A stretch of 64,000 nucleotides of DNA from Pristionchus mayeri (GCA_036245805.1 BTRK01000004.1:46316690-46380689); one strand, 5' to 3'; shown: positions 51,932 to 62,100, numbered from the stretch's first letter. Numbers and translations are program-made. Notes: generated by a model from the sequence alone, not told the origin.

Positions 51932-53595
51932 CTTGTGCCTCTTCGAGTAGGATTCGTGACCACAATCGCAACGAAGTAGACATCCAGCCTGTAAAAACTA
52001 CACTTTGAAAACAGCCTAAAAGTGTAACACTGAAACATCATCTACCCATGATCGAAAAAAAACCCCCCACTAGAGTAGGAGTCGTTGAATGCTTCAGCAT
52101 GAGATGTTGGACCCACGTAGAAACCGTTCTTGCGTCATACTGTAATTGATTTGGAGAAATTTTGTTTGAATAAATGCGTTCAACATTTGCATAGCTTACT
52201 TCGCACTCAGGACACTTCAGTTTTTTCTTCCCTTTGCCAGTTTCAATTGATTCTTCGTTGCGATCCTTAACATAATTCGAATTAGATTCCCCCTTTTCAT
52301 GATGATAATAGCCTCCGGGGGACAACATTTTGTAACAGAACGTCCTTAAAATGTTCATACTTTCAAATTCAGAAATTAGTCATATCAAAGGCGGCATGAG
52401 GATATATTTCTCATCGACGCAGTGCCGCATGCAATTAATCAAATATATTTCCACCACTATTTGAACCAATAAATAATCCAGCATGGTTTGTAATATACAA
52501 AAATTAAAGAGATAATGCAAAATAGCGATATTTAATTTTTTCTGATCTTTCCATCAATTATTTTTCGTATATGTACTACCTTGATTTGGTGAAACAGAGT
52601 TAAAAGTAGACCTCAATTTTCGACTGAAGATCGTTGTTGGTAGTTCGAGTGGATTTATCGTATGGGCGAGAAGTTCCAGTGGATGGACAGAATATCTGAG
52701 ATGGCAAGTTTTCAGGAAAAAAGACAAATCAGAAACGCCCAAAGCGAGGCTTAACATCCAACGAAAATTGAGCCGAAGTAATCTAAAGGGGTTAGGGACC
52801 AGAAATCAAAAAGCCATGCTGAGCAAATAGTTTAAAATTTTTAAAAATTTTATTTTTGAGAAACACGTGTCGCTTTTTGATGATTCTGATTATTCTCAAC
52901 GTCCTCTATCCCATGGTGTATCACTTTTTACCTTGTGCTCGCTGGGTAAAATACACCTGCCCGCGAATCATAAAGTGAAAATCGGAATTTGAGACTGTGC
53001 TAGGTTTTTCTCAGCAGCGACACGTTTTCCCAGAACGGGACCACGTTTTTATTTATTCAAAAATGTGTGTTTGCTAATGGAGGGTTGACGACAGTCCGAG
53101 CTTTGCTCGGACTGTCGTAATTTGGGTTTAGTACTTTTTTGGCTTGTACCTTTCGATCTATAGGGGGACTAATTTTACAAAGCTTCAGAATTATCCGTTA
53201 CGCAGAGCAGTTATTCTTCGAAATAGCGTTGCTGAACTTACATCGGCTATCGGCTCCTCCTGCTTGAAATCACCCACATCCTCAATCGGTTCTTCCTTGA
53301 TTTCTTTCGGTGAAACTGCATCGCATAGTGATTTGTTCATCAGAATACGCGCATTAGCCTCCAAATGAACGATATTACGCAAGTGTTAGTGAGATTCTCG
53401 ATGGTAAAACAATAAAAGGGCCGGTCGGAATTGTCTTTTGTTTAACATATCTTACCAGCAAACAAAATAAAGCAGAAAACCCACATTATGGATAGGCTCC
53501 ACCTGTTTGATATCATAAAAATCATCCATAGGTTCGTCCTTGACCTCCAGTTGTTCCTCTTTGATTCCATCCGCCGCACTAGAGTCACTTGCCAT
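50010..53595 (-). CDS. chimeric A/B gene 9: A-type head, B-type zinc tail
   Basis: Head, family A: 53485-53595 (MASDSSAADGIKEEQ, VKDEPMDDF), 53242 to about 53345 (PKEIKEEPIEDVGDFKQEEP), 52612-52695 (IFCPSTGTSRPYDKSTRTTN). Tail, family B: 52200 to about 52290 (SNYVKDRNEES, KLKCPECE), about 52075-52140 (VQHLMLKHSTTPTL), about 51930-51990 (GCLLRCDCGHES), about 51380-51450 (EISNFTLIRKGDEPIRR), about 50930-50960 (VTPQCVQC), about 50580-50650 (HLSIHHQTTL), about 50460-50540 (LYLLCSCGLRYN, KHDKK), about 50280-50400 (CTGRDFTLHKL), about 50130-50215, 50010-50054 (CPGNYFTLQKLDEE, stop). The head start is clear; that head and tail form one transcript is an inference from strand and order. MITEs and a long AAT repeat fill the introns. 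Confidence 0.6.
50763..50917. mobile_element. TTAA-type MITE, copy 4
   Basis: TTAA|AGTTACCCAGCATC at the left and GGGTGTTGGGTAACT|TTAA at the right; subterminal TGTCTGATCACG / CGTAATCAGGCACGCGCG. Intronic in gene 9. Confidence 0.85.
50985..51345. repeat. MITE-like unit with clustered TGACGTCA palindromes
   Basis: It begins with GTTACTGTGAGAACAG, the terminus of the hairpin at 25092. Its right part (51240-51325) holds ACTACGTAATAT repeats, then GTGATGACGTGATGACGTCA, ATGACGTCATCACATATT and ATGATGACG: two perfect TGACGTCA octamers and further TGACG half sites within about 70 bases. No coding sequence. The right border is not defined. Confidence 0.6.
51508..51810. mobile_element. 303-base MITE with GTGCACCCA ends
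   Basis: Left GGGTAAGGCAAAAAATAGTG then CACCCA; right, inverted, GGGTTAAGGTTAAAAATAGTG then CACCCA. TATAAAA abuts both ends (target duplication of 7 or 8 bases). The interior repeats diverged GGTCCC/GGACCA motifs about every 30-40 bases in both orientations. In an intron of gene 9. Confidence 0.75.
51826..51930. repeat. (AAT)n microsatellite
   Basis: About 105 bases of AAT repeats interrupted by CCTT and AAC, intronic in gene 9. It produces artificial poly-Ile and poly-Tyr frames on the minus strand. Confidence 0.95.
52808..53185 (+). repeat. dispersed repeat R1, copy 2
   Basis: Counterpart of 39132-39505, with the same block order. Here the segment after CTAATGGAGGGTT contains an insertion with a 14-base hairpin (53088-53118) absent from copy 1. 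Located in an intron of gene 9. Confidence 0.75.
53088..53118. terminator. perfect 14-bp stem, 3-base loop hairpin
   Basis: ACGACAGTCCGAGC, TTT, GCTCGGACTGTCGT: an uninterrupted stem of 14 pairs. Terminator is the nearest listed type for a stem-loop, but no terminator function is claimed. It could be the 3' hairpin of a small Helitron-like unit or an RNA element within repeat R1. Confidence 0.4.
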
Positions 53596-53933
53596 GCCTT
53601 CAAGAATGGAGCGCAAACTGAGCCCTAAGGAGGTGTCGTGAAAGGAATTTTTTGAAAAAAAAAGCTTACAAAGAGGCGCAAACTCATTCAAGTATTTGAA
53701 ATTTACTCAACATTAGATATATAGATCGCAATTGACGATTGCATTACATATTTTTTCGAGACATGACTGTAATCTTTATCGAAAATATTCATGCAGTGAC
53801 AATATTCCTGCTTAAGGCTCGAAAAAAACCTGAACACAATTTGGTAACAGAGATAGGTAATGAATAAAGAATAAGAACTTAGCAATAATCTTCATTTAAA
53901 ACTGCTAAAAATAAAAATGAATTATTTGCTATT

Positions 53934-54294
53934 TGTTGTGTCCTTGTCCCTTGTAGTGTCGTAGTAGACGGGAGAGAACGGAGTAAACACAAGGTTTATC
54001 AACAATAAATTAAATACAGAGAACGGAGTGAGTCACTGCTCACGAGAGAGGCAAAAGCTAGACTGAATTGAGGGAGCGAGAGAGAGGAAGGGAAGAGGGT
54101 GCGAGAGAACGCGCGCGTGGCGAGAGTTAGAAAAAGAGAGGAATTGCGATTGGCACGTAAGCCACAGGTTGAGGAAAGGTATTACAGTACTAGGAAATGT
54201 CGATGGTGAAACTACATAATCGACAAGTGAGTTATTTGTGTATAGGAATAATTAAATTAGGGAATTTAGCTATTATGTGGTATCCTATATAACA
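53934..54294 (-). repeat. 3' LTR of the retrotransposon
   Basis: 361 bases, with a purine-rich interior (GAGAGAGAGGAAGGGAAGAG) on the plus strand. It differs from the other LTR at a few positions only (for example GTAGTGTCG versus GTAGTGCCG, CTATATAACA versus CTATACAACA). Confidence 0.92.
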
Positions 54295-54423
54295 CCTCAC
54301 CTTCAAGATTGGTATCACCGATCTTAAAGAAAAACTATTGGGGGGTAAGAGGTGAGGTGAACCGTAGCACGTTTGGTCGGGATATCATTCTCGGATGATA
54401 TTAATCTTGGACGGGCGCTCATC

Positions 54424-56170
54424 TTACGCGAGTGACGACATCGGTGTACTAGAGCCAGCGTTTCGAATGCTGCTCTTGTCGTCCACGTCCTTGTGCTCTT
54501 CTGAGATCTCCTCGGTCATGCTCGATCGATCCTCTTCCACCGCATCTTCTCCTCTCGGAGAGTCGACTGCCTTGAGCCGTTGCGACGATCCATCATCGTT
54601 GTGGCTATCCACCTCCTTGTGGATACTCTTCGGATTGGTTGTGGCCCCGGGCATCTCCCGCTTCACATCCTCAGAGTCTGGCATGTTGTCGTGGCACGTG
54701 CGCTGCTGGCCACGTCCACTTGTTCCTGCCATGGGGATTCCGCCCTTGGCAGTTGTGATGGTGTCCTGCGTCTCGGCAATTCCGCCTTCGACCAGTCTGA
54801 CCATTGGTTGCTGCTCCTTCTCGAGCCGTTTGGCGTCCTCCGCCTGGTGTTCTTCGACCCTGACGAGTCTGACCACGTTCTGCTCGGGTATTCCGCCCTT
54901 GCTGATCTGGGTGTCCTCCTCCGTCTTGCATCGATCCACCAGCACGGGTCTGACCATTCTCGTTTCGGGTCCTCTGACCTTGACGAGATCCAGTAGCTTG
55001 ATGAAGTTCTTGCCCAGAATATCTCTGCGACCGTGTGTCACATACACGTCGCTGGTAGCTTCCATGCCACCATACTCCATCCTTGCAGAGAAGCTTCTTC
55101 TCAGTCTGAGATCCTTTCCATTTGCACATTTTTCTATGGCATTAGTTGCATTGCACTCGGGCTTTCCAAGCTGCTTCCACGTTTCCTCGGAGATGACCGT
55201 GATATCTGCTCCCGTGTCAAGCATCATTGACATCGGTTGTCCATTGATCTTGATCGAGAGCCGTAAAGTTGGACAAGTAGTGTTGGCCACTGTCACAGTG
55301 TACATCTTCTTGCCCCTCTTGCACATTCGCGCGATGTGGCCATTCTGACCACACTAGTGGCACTCGGCATTCATGAGCCGGCAATTAGCTCGAAGATGTT
55401 GTCTGCTTCCACAGGCGCCACACACTTTCTCCTTCGACTCTCCCTCGCTATCTGCGCTGCTCTCTCTGGTGTCTCTCCTGTTGTGCTTGTTTTGACTCGA
55501 TTTCTCTGTCCGATCTCTCGATTTCCTATCCACGTAGTTCACCTCTCGATGAGATTCTGTGATCGCTTGAGAATCCTTCTTCAGTTGAGAAATTTCGTTA
55601 AACACTGACAGAAGATCGTCCAGCTTGCATGCACTGCCCTTCTGTTTGGCAGTCTGCATCATCTTCAGATGCACGTCAGAATAGCGGGGAAGATCAAGCG
55701 AGTGCAGGAAAGTCAGTACTTTCCACTCGTCCACTGTGGCTGTCTTCATTTCCGCTCTTTCAACCGTCTGGTTGACGCGGGCAGCGAGAGCGCGCACATC
55801 CTCGATGTTCTCCTTGCTCATCTTCAGATCGAGCATGAGCCGTCGTCTGTCGAAGAGAGACGTGTTGTCTCCAAACAGAGTCAGCATCTTCTTCTTGACG
55901 TCCTCCAGAGTCATCTCTGTCCACTTGGTAGGGGCTACCGATTCAGTGAATGTCCTTTCCACTGAAGTGGATACGTGTCTGAGCAAGAGCCGTATCTTCT
56001 TCACGTCATCCCACTCCTTGAGATCGATCTCGAAGATATCCTCGTGCCGATTCCACTATCTCTCGAAGGTAGAGCCATCCTCAGGGGAGTACACGAACTC
56101 GTGAATACGAGATTCGATGGCACCAATCGAGGCTGTCGATTGTTCGGTTCCTGTGTTTCCGTTCTGGTGT
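54424..56170 (-). pseudogene. Gag and protease of the LTR element, with in-frame stops
   Basis: Gag helical region (about 56170-55500; EDIFEIDLKEWDDVKKIRLL, WTEMTLEDVKKKM, LHSLDLPRYSDVHLKMM), then two CCHC zinc knuckles (CGACGSRQHLRANC and a second one), then a retroviral-type aspartic protease with the active-site LDTGADITVISEETW at about 55235, followed by a long acidic, Glu-rich tail. Two stops interrupt it: a TAG near 56057 in the N-terminal Gag, and a TAG at 55353-55355 inside the second knuckle, directly after its His-type position, where protein similarity continues on both sides in the same frame. Whether the second stop is decay or a read-through site between Gag and protease is open. 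Confidence 0.8.
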
Positions 56171-56932
56171 CGATCTTGATCGAGGTTGGTTGACCGTTGA
56201 GGTCTACTCGGATGTGGTAATCGGATGTGGCTTCTGTAGACACGCTGTCAGTGTGCATCTGCTTGTTCTTGGAAAGGCATGCCTGAGCGATGTGTCCCTT
56301 CCTCCGACAGTGTCTGCATTCGGCATTCAGGAAACGACAGTCGTCTCGTTTGTGATCTTTCTTGCCACAGGAGAGACAGGGTTTATCCTGCTTCTGAGCC
56401 GGATTCGCTTTCCATTGAACCGTTTTGCTGTCCTTCTGGAAGGGCTTGTTCTCCTTGCTTTCTTGTTCACGAAATGCACCTCCCGGCTCGATTCTGTCAT
56501 TGCTCTCGAGTCCTGCTTGAGCTGGGCGATGTCATTGTAAACAGTAGTGATGTTATTCGCGAGCGCTCGTCGCTCGAGCGATCAATTTAGAAAATCGATC
56601 GAGCGAGAGAGCGGCGCTCGAGAAATTGATTTTTGGGGAGCACTTGAGTGATTTTGCCATTATTTCTCGAATTTGCATTGATTAAAATCGCTCGAATTCA
56701 TCGCTCGAGCGCCGCTCTCGCTCGAGCGAGTCCCAGAAATAATCGCTCGAGCGATTGGCGCTCGAGCGCTCGTCGAAATTGACCGCTCGAGCGAACTACA
56801 CTAGTAAACAGAGAGGAGATCCTCCAGAGTGCAGGCTGGTCCTTTCTGCTTAGCCGTCTGCATCATTTTGAGATGCACATCCGAGTAACGTGGGAGATCG
56901 AGGGAGTGGAGAAATCTCATCCTGAACGCCAG
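56005..56932 (-). pseudogene. second, older Gag-protease remnant in the same element
   Basis: Between the 5' LTR and the main Gag. RMRFLHSLDLPRYSDVHLKM (56925-56810) is homologous to the C-terminal Gag helix of the main copy. After the nested MITE it resumes (DIAQLKQDSRAMTESSRE...), followed by two CCHC knuckles (CLSCGKKDHKRDDC, CRHCRRKGHIAQAC) and a fading protease start (DYHIRVDLNGQPTSIKIDT, where the catalytic Gly is replaced). It differs clearly from the main copy, so it was joined by recombination between related elements, not by a simple tandem duplication. Confidence 0.75.
56545..56803. mobile_element. hAT-like MITE built of CGCTCGAGCG palindromes
   Basis: 259 bases flanked by GTAAACAG on both sides (56537-56544 and 56804-56811), an 8-base target duplication as made by hAT elements. 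Ends TAGTGATGTT at the left and, inverted, TAGTGTAGTT at the right. The interior consists of many copies of GCTCGAGC and GAGCG in both orientations. It splits the older Gag remnant exactly, proving insertion after that Gag was in place. Confidence 0.85.
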
Positions 56933-57293
56933 TGTTGTGTCCTTGTCCCTTGTAGTGCCGTAGTAGACGGGAGAGAACGGACTAAACACAAGGTTTATCC
57001 ACAATACATTAAATACAGAGAACGGAGTGAGTCACAGCTCACGAGAGAGGCAAAAGCTAGACTGAATTGAGGGAGCGAGAGAGAGGAAGGGAAGAGGGTG
57101 CGAGAGAACGCGCGCGTGGCGAGAGTTAGAAAAAGAGAGGAATTGCGATTGGCACGTAAGCCACAGGTTGAGGAAAGATATTACAGTACTAGGAAATGTC
57201 GATGGTGAAACTACATAATCGACAAGTGAGTTATTTGTGTATAGGAATAATTAAATTAGGGAATTTAGCTACTATGTGGTATCCTATACAACA
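56933..57293 (-). repeat. 5' LTR of the retrotransposon
   Basis: 361 bases, ending two bases of the CTATT duplication away from the last exon of gene 11, whose stop codon lies at 57303-57305. Element transcription would start here on the minus strand. Confidence 0.92.
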
Positions 57294-57302
57294 CTATTGA
57301 AT

Positions 57303-57947
57303 CTACTTCCATGAGTTGGAAGGATCGGGTTCACCAATCGGCTCTTCATCTTCTTCTTTGATTCCCGGTTCAACAACACGAAATCTGTCATCGATGGTAG
57401 CTTTCTGAACCGGAATCGGTAGTATTTTATTTACCGATTTACAGTATAAAGTTCAACGCATTTTCGAATTATCATTTTACAACTAGAGAGAACAATCATT
57501 GTTAGCTCACCTCAATTTCCATAACTCTCGGACGTTTGACTAGAGGACCGTCACTTGTTCCGATAACGTTTTTCTAAAGTAGCAAAACTTAAAGTTTTTG
57601 TGAAACTCTAATAATTATAACATGGCATTTCCAAACACAGTCTAAACATAATCCAAAACGGTAGTCTAGGGTAAAAAATGGAAATTACGTTATAAAATAA
57701 TATTTTTAAAAAAAACTACTACTAAAACAGGCTATAATAGGTCTAGTAAGAAAACGAAATTCAGTGCAGGGGACTGAGGAGGAAAATAAAGAAAACTCAC
57801 GTCAAAGAATGATTTCTCGTCTTTGGCATCAGTGAAATCATCGATCGGCTCGTCTTTAATCTCCATTAGTTCCTGCGGGATTTCATTCGCAGTTGGAAAG
57901 TCGAATAATTGCATTTCTTCAACTCCATTGGTATGATCAGCTGAATC
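57303..57947 (-). CDS. gene 11, 3' part: KEEP exon and family A-type tail
   Basis: Exons 57801-57947 (49 aa; ELMEIKDEPIDDFTDAKDEK), 57511-57573 (21 aa; PLVKRPRVMEIE) and 57303-57404 (KATIDDRFRVVEPGIKEEDE, tail ...SNSWK, stop 57303-57305). The second exon parallels 17162-17206 (PPRKRGKVIEIE) and the third parallels 16993-17103 (INNDRFRAEKI...), so this is the 3' end of a family A gene. Zinc domains and start are not seen; the SINE and the LARD-like unit begin just upstream. An LTR retrotransposon sits 5 bases after the TSD that follows the stop, i.e. in the 3' UTR. Confidence 0.65.
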
Positions 57948-58020
57948 CTGAAAATATCATTAACCGATATTCTCAAATAAATTTCAGTGTTTGGTAATTA
58001 CTGTTAGCTATACGAAAAAA

Positions 58021-58290
58021 AAGACGAAGTGGTGTAGTGGTCTGTGGCGCGCCCTCCCATTCCATCCCACCCGGGTTCGATTCCCGGCCGCGACACCGTC
58101 TCCGCCCCACCAAGGAGCCTACCCACTGGACGGGGAATTGGTAGTCGCGACTAGATCACGCAGGTAAATAGGTCTGGCGAAAGGTGGGCACTCCGGACTG
58201 AATCCGCCCAAATTGACACTGGCCTAGCAGTGTTCTCCCGCGAGCCCAGTCTCGAAGACGGGATGTACCTTTACCTTAACCTTTACCTTT
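58021..58290 (+). mobile_element. tRNA-derived SINE
   Basis: A 270-base insertion flanked by TATACGAAAAAA (58009-58020 and 58291-58302), a 12-base target duplication. The head carries a polymerase III promoter: A-box-like GGTGTAGTGGTC and a perfect B box GGTTCGATTCC at 58074-58084. The body is unrelated to tRNA. The tail is CCTTTACCTTAACCTTTACC, a short tandem repeat like that of RTE-mobilised SINEs. It lies upstream of the recognised exons of gene 11. Confidence 0.9.
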
Positions 58291-58302
58291 TATACGAAAA
58301 AA

Positions 58303-58877
58303 TGGACAAGATATACTGCTATCGGAAATTTTTTAAGAGACCCTCCACGAGAGAACGATAATTTCCAAATTTTTTTCTGTGTAGGTGCTGAGTGCTGATT
58401 GACGGCCGTTATGGTTAAGGTATGAAGTCGATTTTGAAAAAGTTTCAGATACGCCCAGTTTTGGTCCAAAAAGTAGGTAACCCGAATTTTTAAATTTTAG
58501 ATATTTTTCCGGGTTTCGAGGTTAAATTACAATACAGTTGCTATTACTAATTAGCAATTTCTTCGGCCAATGGATGCTTACAGTGGTACAATATTCAGAA
58601 TTGCATGACGCATTGTAATGCTTTTGGGCCACTTTGGCGTACTTCCGGTTAACTTTCCCAAAAGTGCACTTTTTAAATCTGAAAACTTCATTTCTGGTAT
58701 CTTTTTTCGTATAGATTCCGAAAATCATAGTGATAACACTCCGAATTTTTTCGATCTTCCTAAATATGCAGAAAAATCGGTTTTTTGAGTTTATCTTTTT
58801 TCTTTCGCTTTTTTCGAGTTTTAACTGACAAATTCGATTTCTACGAGTGGAAATACACCTGCGCAGAAGCGCCCATT
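58303..58877. other. AT-rich, probably LTR U3 or intergenic
   Basis: No exon seen. A 140-residue minus-strand frame (58522-58944) is rich in Lys and Ser, spans the tandem repeat, and has no recognisable domain. The left border of the retroelement inferred downstream could be in this stretch. Confidence 0.3.
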
Positions 58878-58939
58878 CTGGGATATAAACTTTTTCGACT
58901 GGGATATAAACTTTTTTTCTGGGATATAAACTTTTTCGA
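58878..58939 (+). repeat. three 20/21-base tandem repeats
   Basis: Units CTGGGATATAAACTTTTTCGA at 58878, CTGGGATATAAACTTTTTTT at 58899 and CTGGGATATAAACTTTTTCGA at 58919. They lie 25 bases upstream of a TATA box, so they could be enhancer repeats of an LTR promoter. A copy of TTTTTCGATCCACCGC from the end of the array recurs at 59144. Confidence 0.8.
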
Positions 58940-58963
58940 TCCACCGCCCACGAGGCTTAGGCT

Positions 58964-58971
58964 TATATAAG
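58964..58971 (+). promoter_or_regulatory. TATA box of a putative LTR promoter
   Basis: TATATAAG in the context GGCTTATATAAGCAGGGG, 3' of the tandem repeats and about 160 bases before a primer-binding-like site. The spacing fits the U3-R-U5 layout of an LTR retroelement. Confidence 0.5.
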
Positions 58972-59124
58972 CAGGGGTTTCGACGTCAAGGGACCCTCCG
59001 GCACCAGTCCGGAACTACCTCCACCTTAATATTCGCCTCACATTTATCTTGTTGTTATCGTAAGATAAACCTATTGCTCCTAATCCGCGTTCCCACATCA
59101 CACTCAGAATACCTATTCGTTAAC

Positions 59125-59140
59125 TGGCAGCAGCGAGTGA
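59125..59140 (+). other. primer-binding-site-like motif
   Basis: TGGCAGCAGCGAGTGA after TTAAC. It begins with TGG, the complement of the tRNA 3' CCA, and resembles the TGGCAGC start of sites after 5' LTRs. The tRNA is not identified, and the LTR does not show a clear CA end, so this is tentative. Confidence 0.4.
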
Positions 59141-62100
59141 TTTTTTTCGATCCACCGCGCGAATACGGTAGTCTGAGGGGAGCGCGGCTTTTCAGGTACC
59201 TCAGCGCAGGAGAACTGATCACTCTTCGGCACGAGAGGGCGGAAAGGATGCAGAAGAGGCGGAGGCGGAGGAGAATTTCTGCTGAGCGGGCACGCAGCGG
59301 CCATTAATTTGGCGTCCGCAAAGTAGGAAAGGACGGGGATCGGTTGGTACCAACCAGAAGTTAGGGAAACTATGCATAGTATAGGAAGGAGGAGTGCCGA
59401 CAAGCGGGATAATTAGGTCGGCAATTCCCAATCATGAGGGATTGGATGAGCGCACGGAACGGAAACGAGAGGAGAAGAAGCACACCAATCACAGATCTGT
59501 GAAATCCAGCCAGGAACGAAGAAATTCAGCCAAGGGAATGGGGAATCATGCAAGCAAGAGAGGAAGAAACCCAGCCAATGATCGAGGGGATAGTTAGGCG
59601 GCAGAATGTACACTCATTTCAGGGAAAGCAGTGGAACGAAGAGACGAAACTATAGCCCGAAAGGAAATCGAGATCATGGACCAAGAGGGGATCAGAAGTG
59701 GAATTTAATTGGAATCTGCATATATTGTGCGCGAGGGAAAATGGAGTCAAGACAAGGGAAGAGAACAGTGGACAAGAGAATATTAGGCTGGTGAAGAAAC
59801 TCATGAGTAATCTAGATGAAAATCACGTGATAAGGAAGCACGGAGGCGAGGGAAGTACTGGGAAAGCAAAACACAAGGGAAGAAAAGAGGAAAGTAGACC
59901 CGAGAAGGGAATCAATTGAAATTTGCTGGTAACAAGTGAATATGCCCATGAAGAAGAAAGTAGACAATATAGAATAGGGCACTAGATGAACGCACCTGTG
60001 GGAAGGACAGGAGGCAGTGATGAGGGCGACATAAACGAGGTGGAAAAGAGGAGTAATTAGCGATAACAATGGGCTGGGTACGGGTATAAAACGTTTACAA
60101 AAAGGGGGGAGCTACGAAGCAGAACAAGCATGCATAAACGGGATAGAGGGTGGAATAACATGCAATATGAAGACGACGTAAAAGAGGGACGGTAGGCAAG
60201 AGAAGTCCAGCTAAGGGGGAAGGATCAAGATCATGTCACTTCTCGAGATGGCATGCCCTTGGGAAGGAGTAGTCATGCGGGCACACAATTTTAATGAAAT
60301 TCATTTCCGGAACCGTCCATCAGGGAACATGGCCTGGAAGTAGATCACCCATACGATGTCTCAAATTTTGATTTCAGGAACGGGCGCAGGCCGAGATGCT
60401 CGTGAGTGGGAGTACTGACGACCTTCTCCGGAGGAGGGTGCGTCTGCCAATGGAGAGCGAGAAGATCAGAGGAGAAAGAATGAGGGGGTTGAGAGGCCGG
60501 ATAAAGAGATTAGACATACCGAAGCCTGGCTATACCTTCCAATGGGAGGGCACACAGAATGGATACAGCACGAAGTAACGAAGGAAGAAAGGGGCGAAGG
60601 GAAAATCGTGAACATGGGTGTCACAGAGAATCCCGATCAATACAGGAGATCAACGAAAACGAGACACGAAGTGAAGGAGGGGTTTCTTGAGCAACACTCT
60701 TCTCATTTGGCATGATTTCTCACCGATCGGACAGATGTGATAGAGGGGGGAGAGATGAAAGGACGAGTGCGCACGACGTGATCAGGAGAGAGACAGAAAA
60801 AGAAAGACGTCCCAGGAGAAGGAGAACCCTAGGTACCAGAAGTTCGACTGAGATTTGTAGGAAACAACAAGGTTTATCGAACAACGAACTATGAGTGAAA
60901 CGAACAACGACCGAAAAGGGGAAGTAACTCTGTAAGATTGGTGCAGATTGCATCTGGAAGGAGAGACATAGGTGGAGATTCTGTAAGCTGGAGGCAGTGG
61001 GCCTGGTGTCCTGCAGCTGGTAGAAGCAGTAAAATAAAGACGGCACTGAGTAAGGGACGTGAAAGATATTGGGAAGGAACGAGATGATACCACGAGTGTG
61101 GAAAAGATGAAGAAACAAACTGAGGGCGGTATGATATGAAGTAATGAAAGAGCGGGAAAGTACGGGAAGGAGGAAGAGTCGGCAGTTTGAAATAGGGTAT
61201 TCACACTTTGCAGGGAGAGGTGGACGAACAAGAGAACAGGGGGAGCGAGGATGGTACAGATGACAGTATCACGCATTAATAGGAGAAAGGATAGGGTACT
61301 TTCCTCAGTTGACATGATCCCTCGTATAGACAGGACTGAGGAAGGGGGAAGATACGAGGGTAAATGAAGAGCGATGGGAAGCTCTCTACCCGAAATCTGA
61401 ACATTCTCGGCATCTAGCGGGTGAGGGAGAAATGGAAAACAGAGGCACAATCATCGGCTAAAAAAGGGGGAGAGAAAGTAGAAGGAAGAGATGGGAAAAC
61501 ACATAGAAAACAGCGTACGAGAAGGCAGATCGGCAACGAGGAAGAAGGGTGGACTAATTTCAGACAACCCTTTGGGACTCGAAATCTAGGCCGAAGTAGG
61601 AGGCATCACAACGAGGCAGAGCAGCACGTTCAGAGGATCCAGCAGCAGCTGCAACACCATCTTCTCAAGTAGCATGAGCAGGGTGAACGACATCAGGGTT
61701 AGGAGGATATCCAGAGAGTAACGACAAAGATTGAGAATACCGCAGAGTCGAACTTCCGATGAGTAAAATTAAAATTACCAATTTAAGATCAAGGGTACGG
61801 GGGGATACGGCCATCAACAGCGACGTCCATGGATAGGCGCAGGCGGTTGTGTGCCCCGACTTGATCAAGGCTGAGCGAGGGGGGACTGAAGTAAACTGAT
61901 GACAGGGACGTGCTTAGGCAGGACGGAACGCGGATAACAAAGGACTGGATCTGAAATCCATGAAGGCGGGATGAGTCAGCACACGTTGGGGTCAGAACGA
62001 ACGACCGGAAAATATGAAGGGTGGAAACGCGAGCTTGAAGGCTGTGCAGGGAATGTGAGGCAAGATTTTGAGGTGGATTAGAGGAACAAAGAGACAGGAG

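Larger units (their letters stand above)
53934..57293 (-). mobile_element. non-autonomous LTR retrotransposon (Ty3/Gypsy-like), 3.4 kb
   Basis: Two 361-base direct repeats (53934-54294 and 56933-57293) with TGTTGTGTCC...AACA ends, i.e. TG...CA on each strand, nearly identical. CTATT duplicates flank the element (53929-53933 and 57294-57298), the usual 5-base integration mark. On the minus strand the order is 5' LTR, Gag zinc-knuckle and protease remnants, a second Gag with zinc knuckles and protease, a purine tract (AAGGTGAGG) and 3' LTR. No reverse transcriptase or integrase is present, so it depends on another element. The 5' primer-binding region starts CTGGCGTTCAGGATG. A MITE is nested at 56545-56803. 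The high LTR identity means recent insertion. Confidence 0.92.

Noticed and set aside
51687..52041. Poly-Ile and poly-Tyr frames
   Set aside because: Pure translation of the AAT microsatellite.
54395..55348. 317-residue plus-strand frame
   Set aside because: Antisense to the protease frame with its LDTGAD active site; Ser/Leu-rich with no domain.
58024..58100. tRNA gene suggested by the B box
   Set aside because: The acceptor arms do not pair, the A box is imperfect, and the unit has a 12-base target duplication and a repeat tail. It is the head of a SINE.
60782..61450. 222-residue minus-strand frame in the purine-rich tract
   Set aside because: Composition (Leu, Ser, Pro, Phe) and length follow from lack of purine-containing stops on the pyrimidine-rich strand. 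No domain, no splice context, and similar frames occur along the whole tract.
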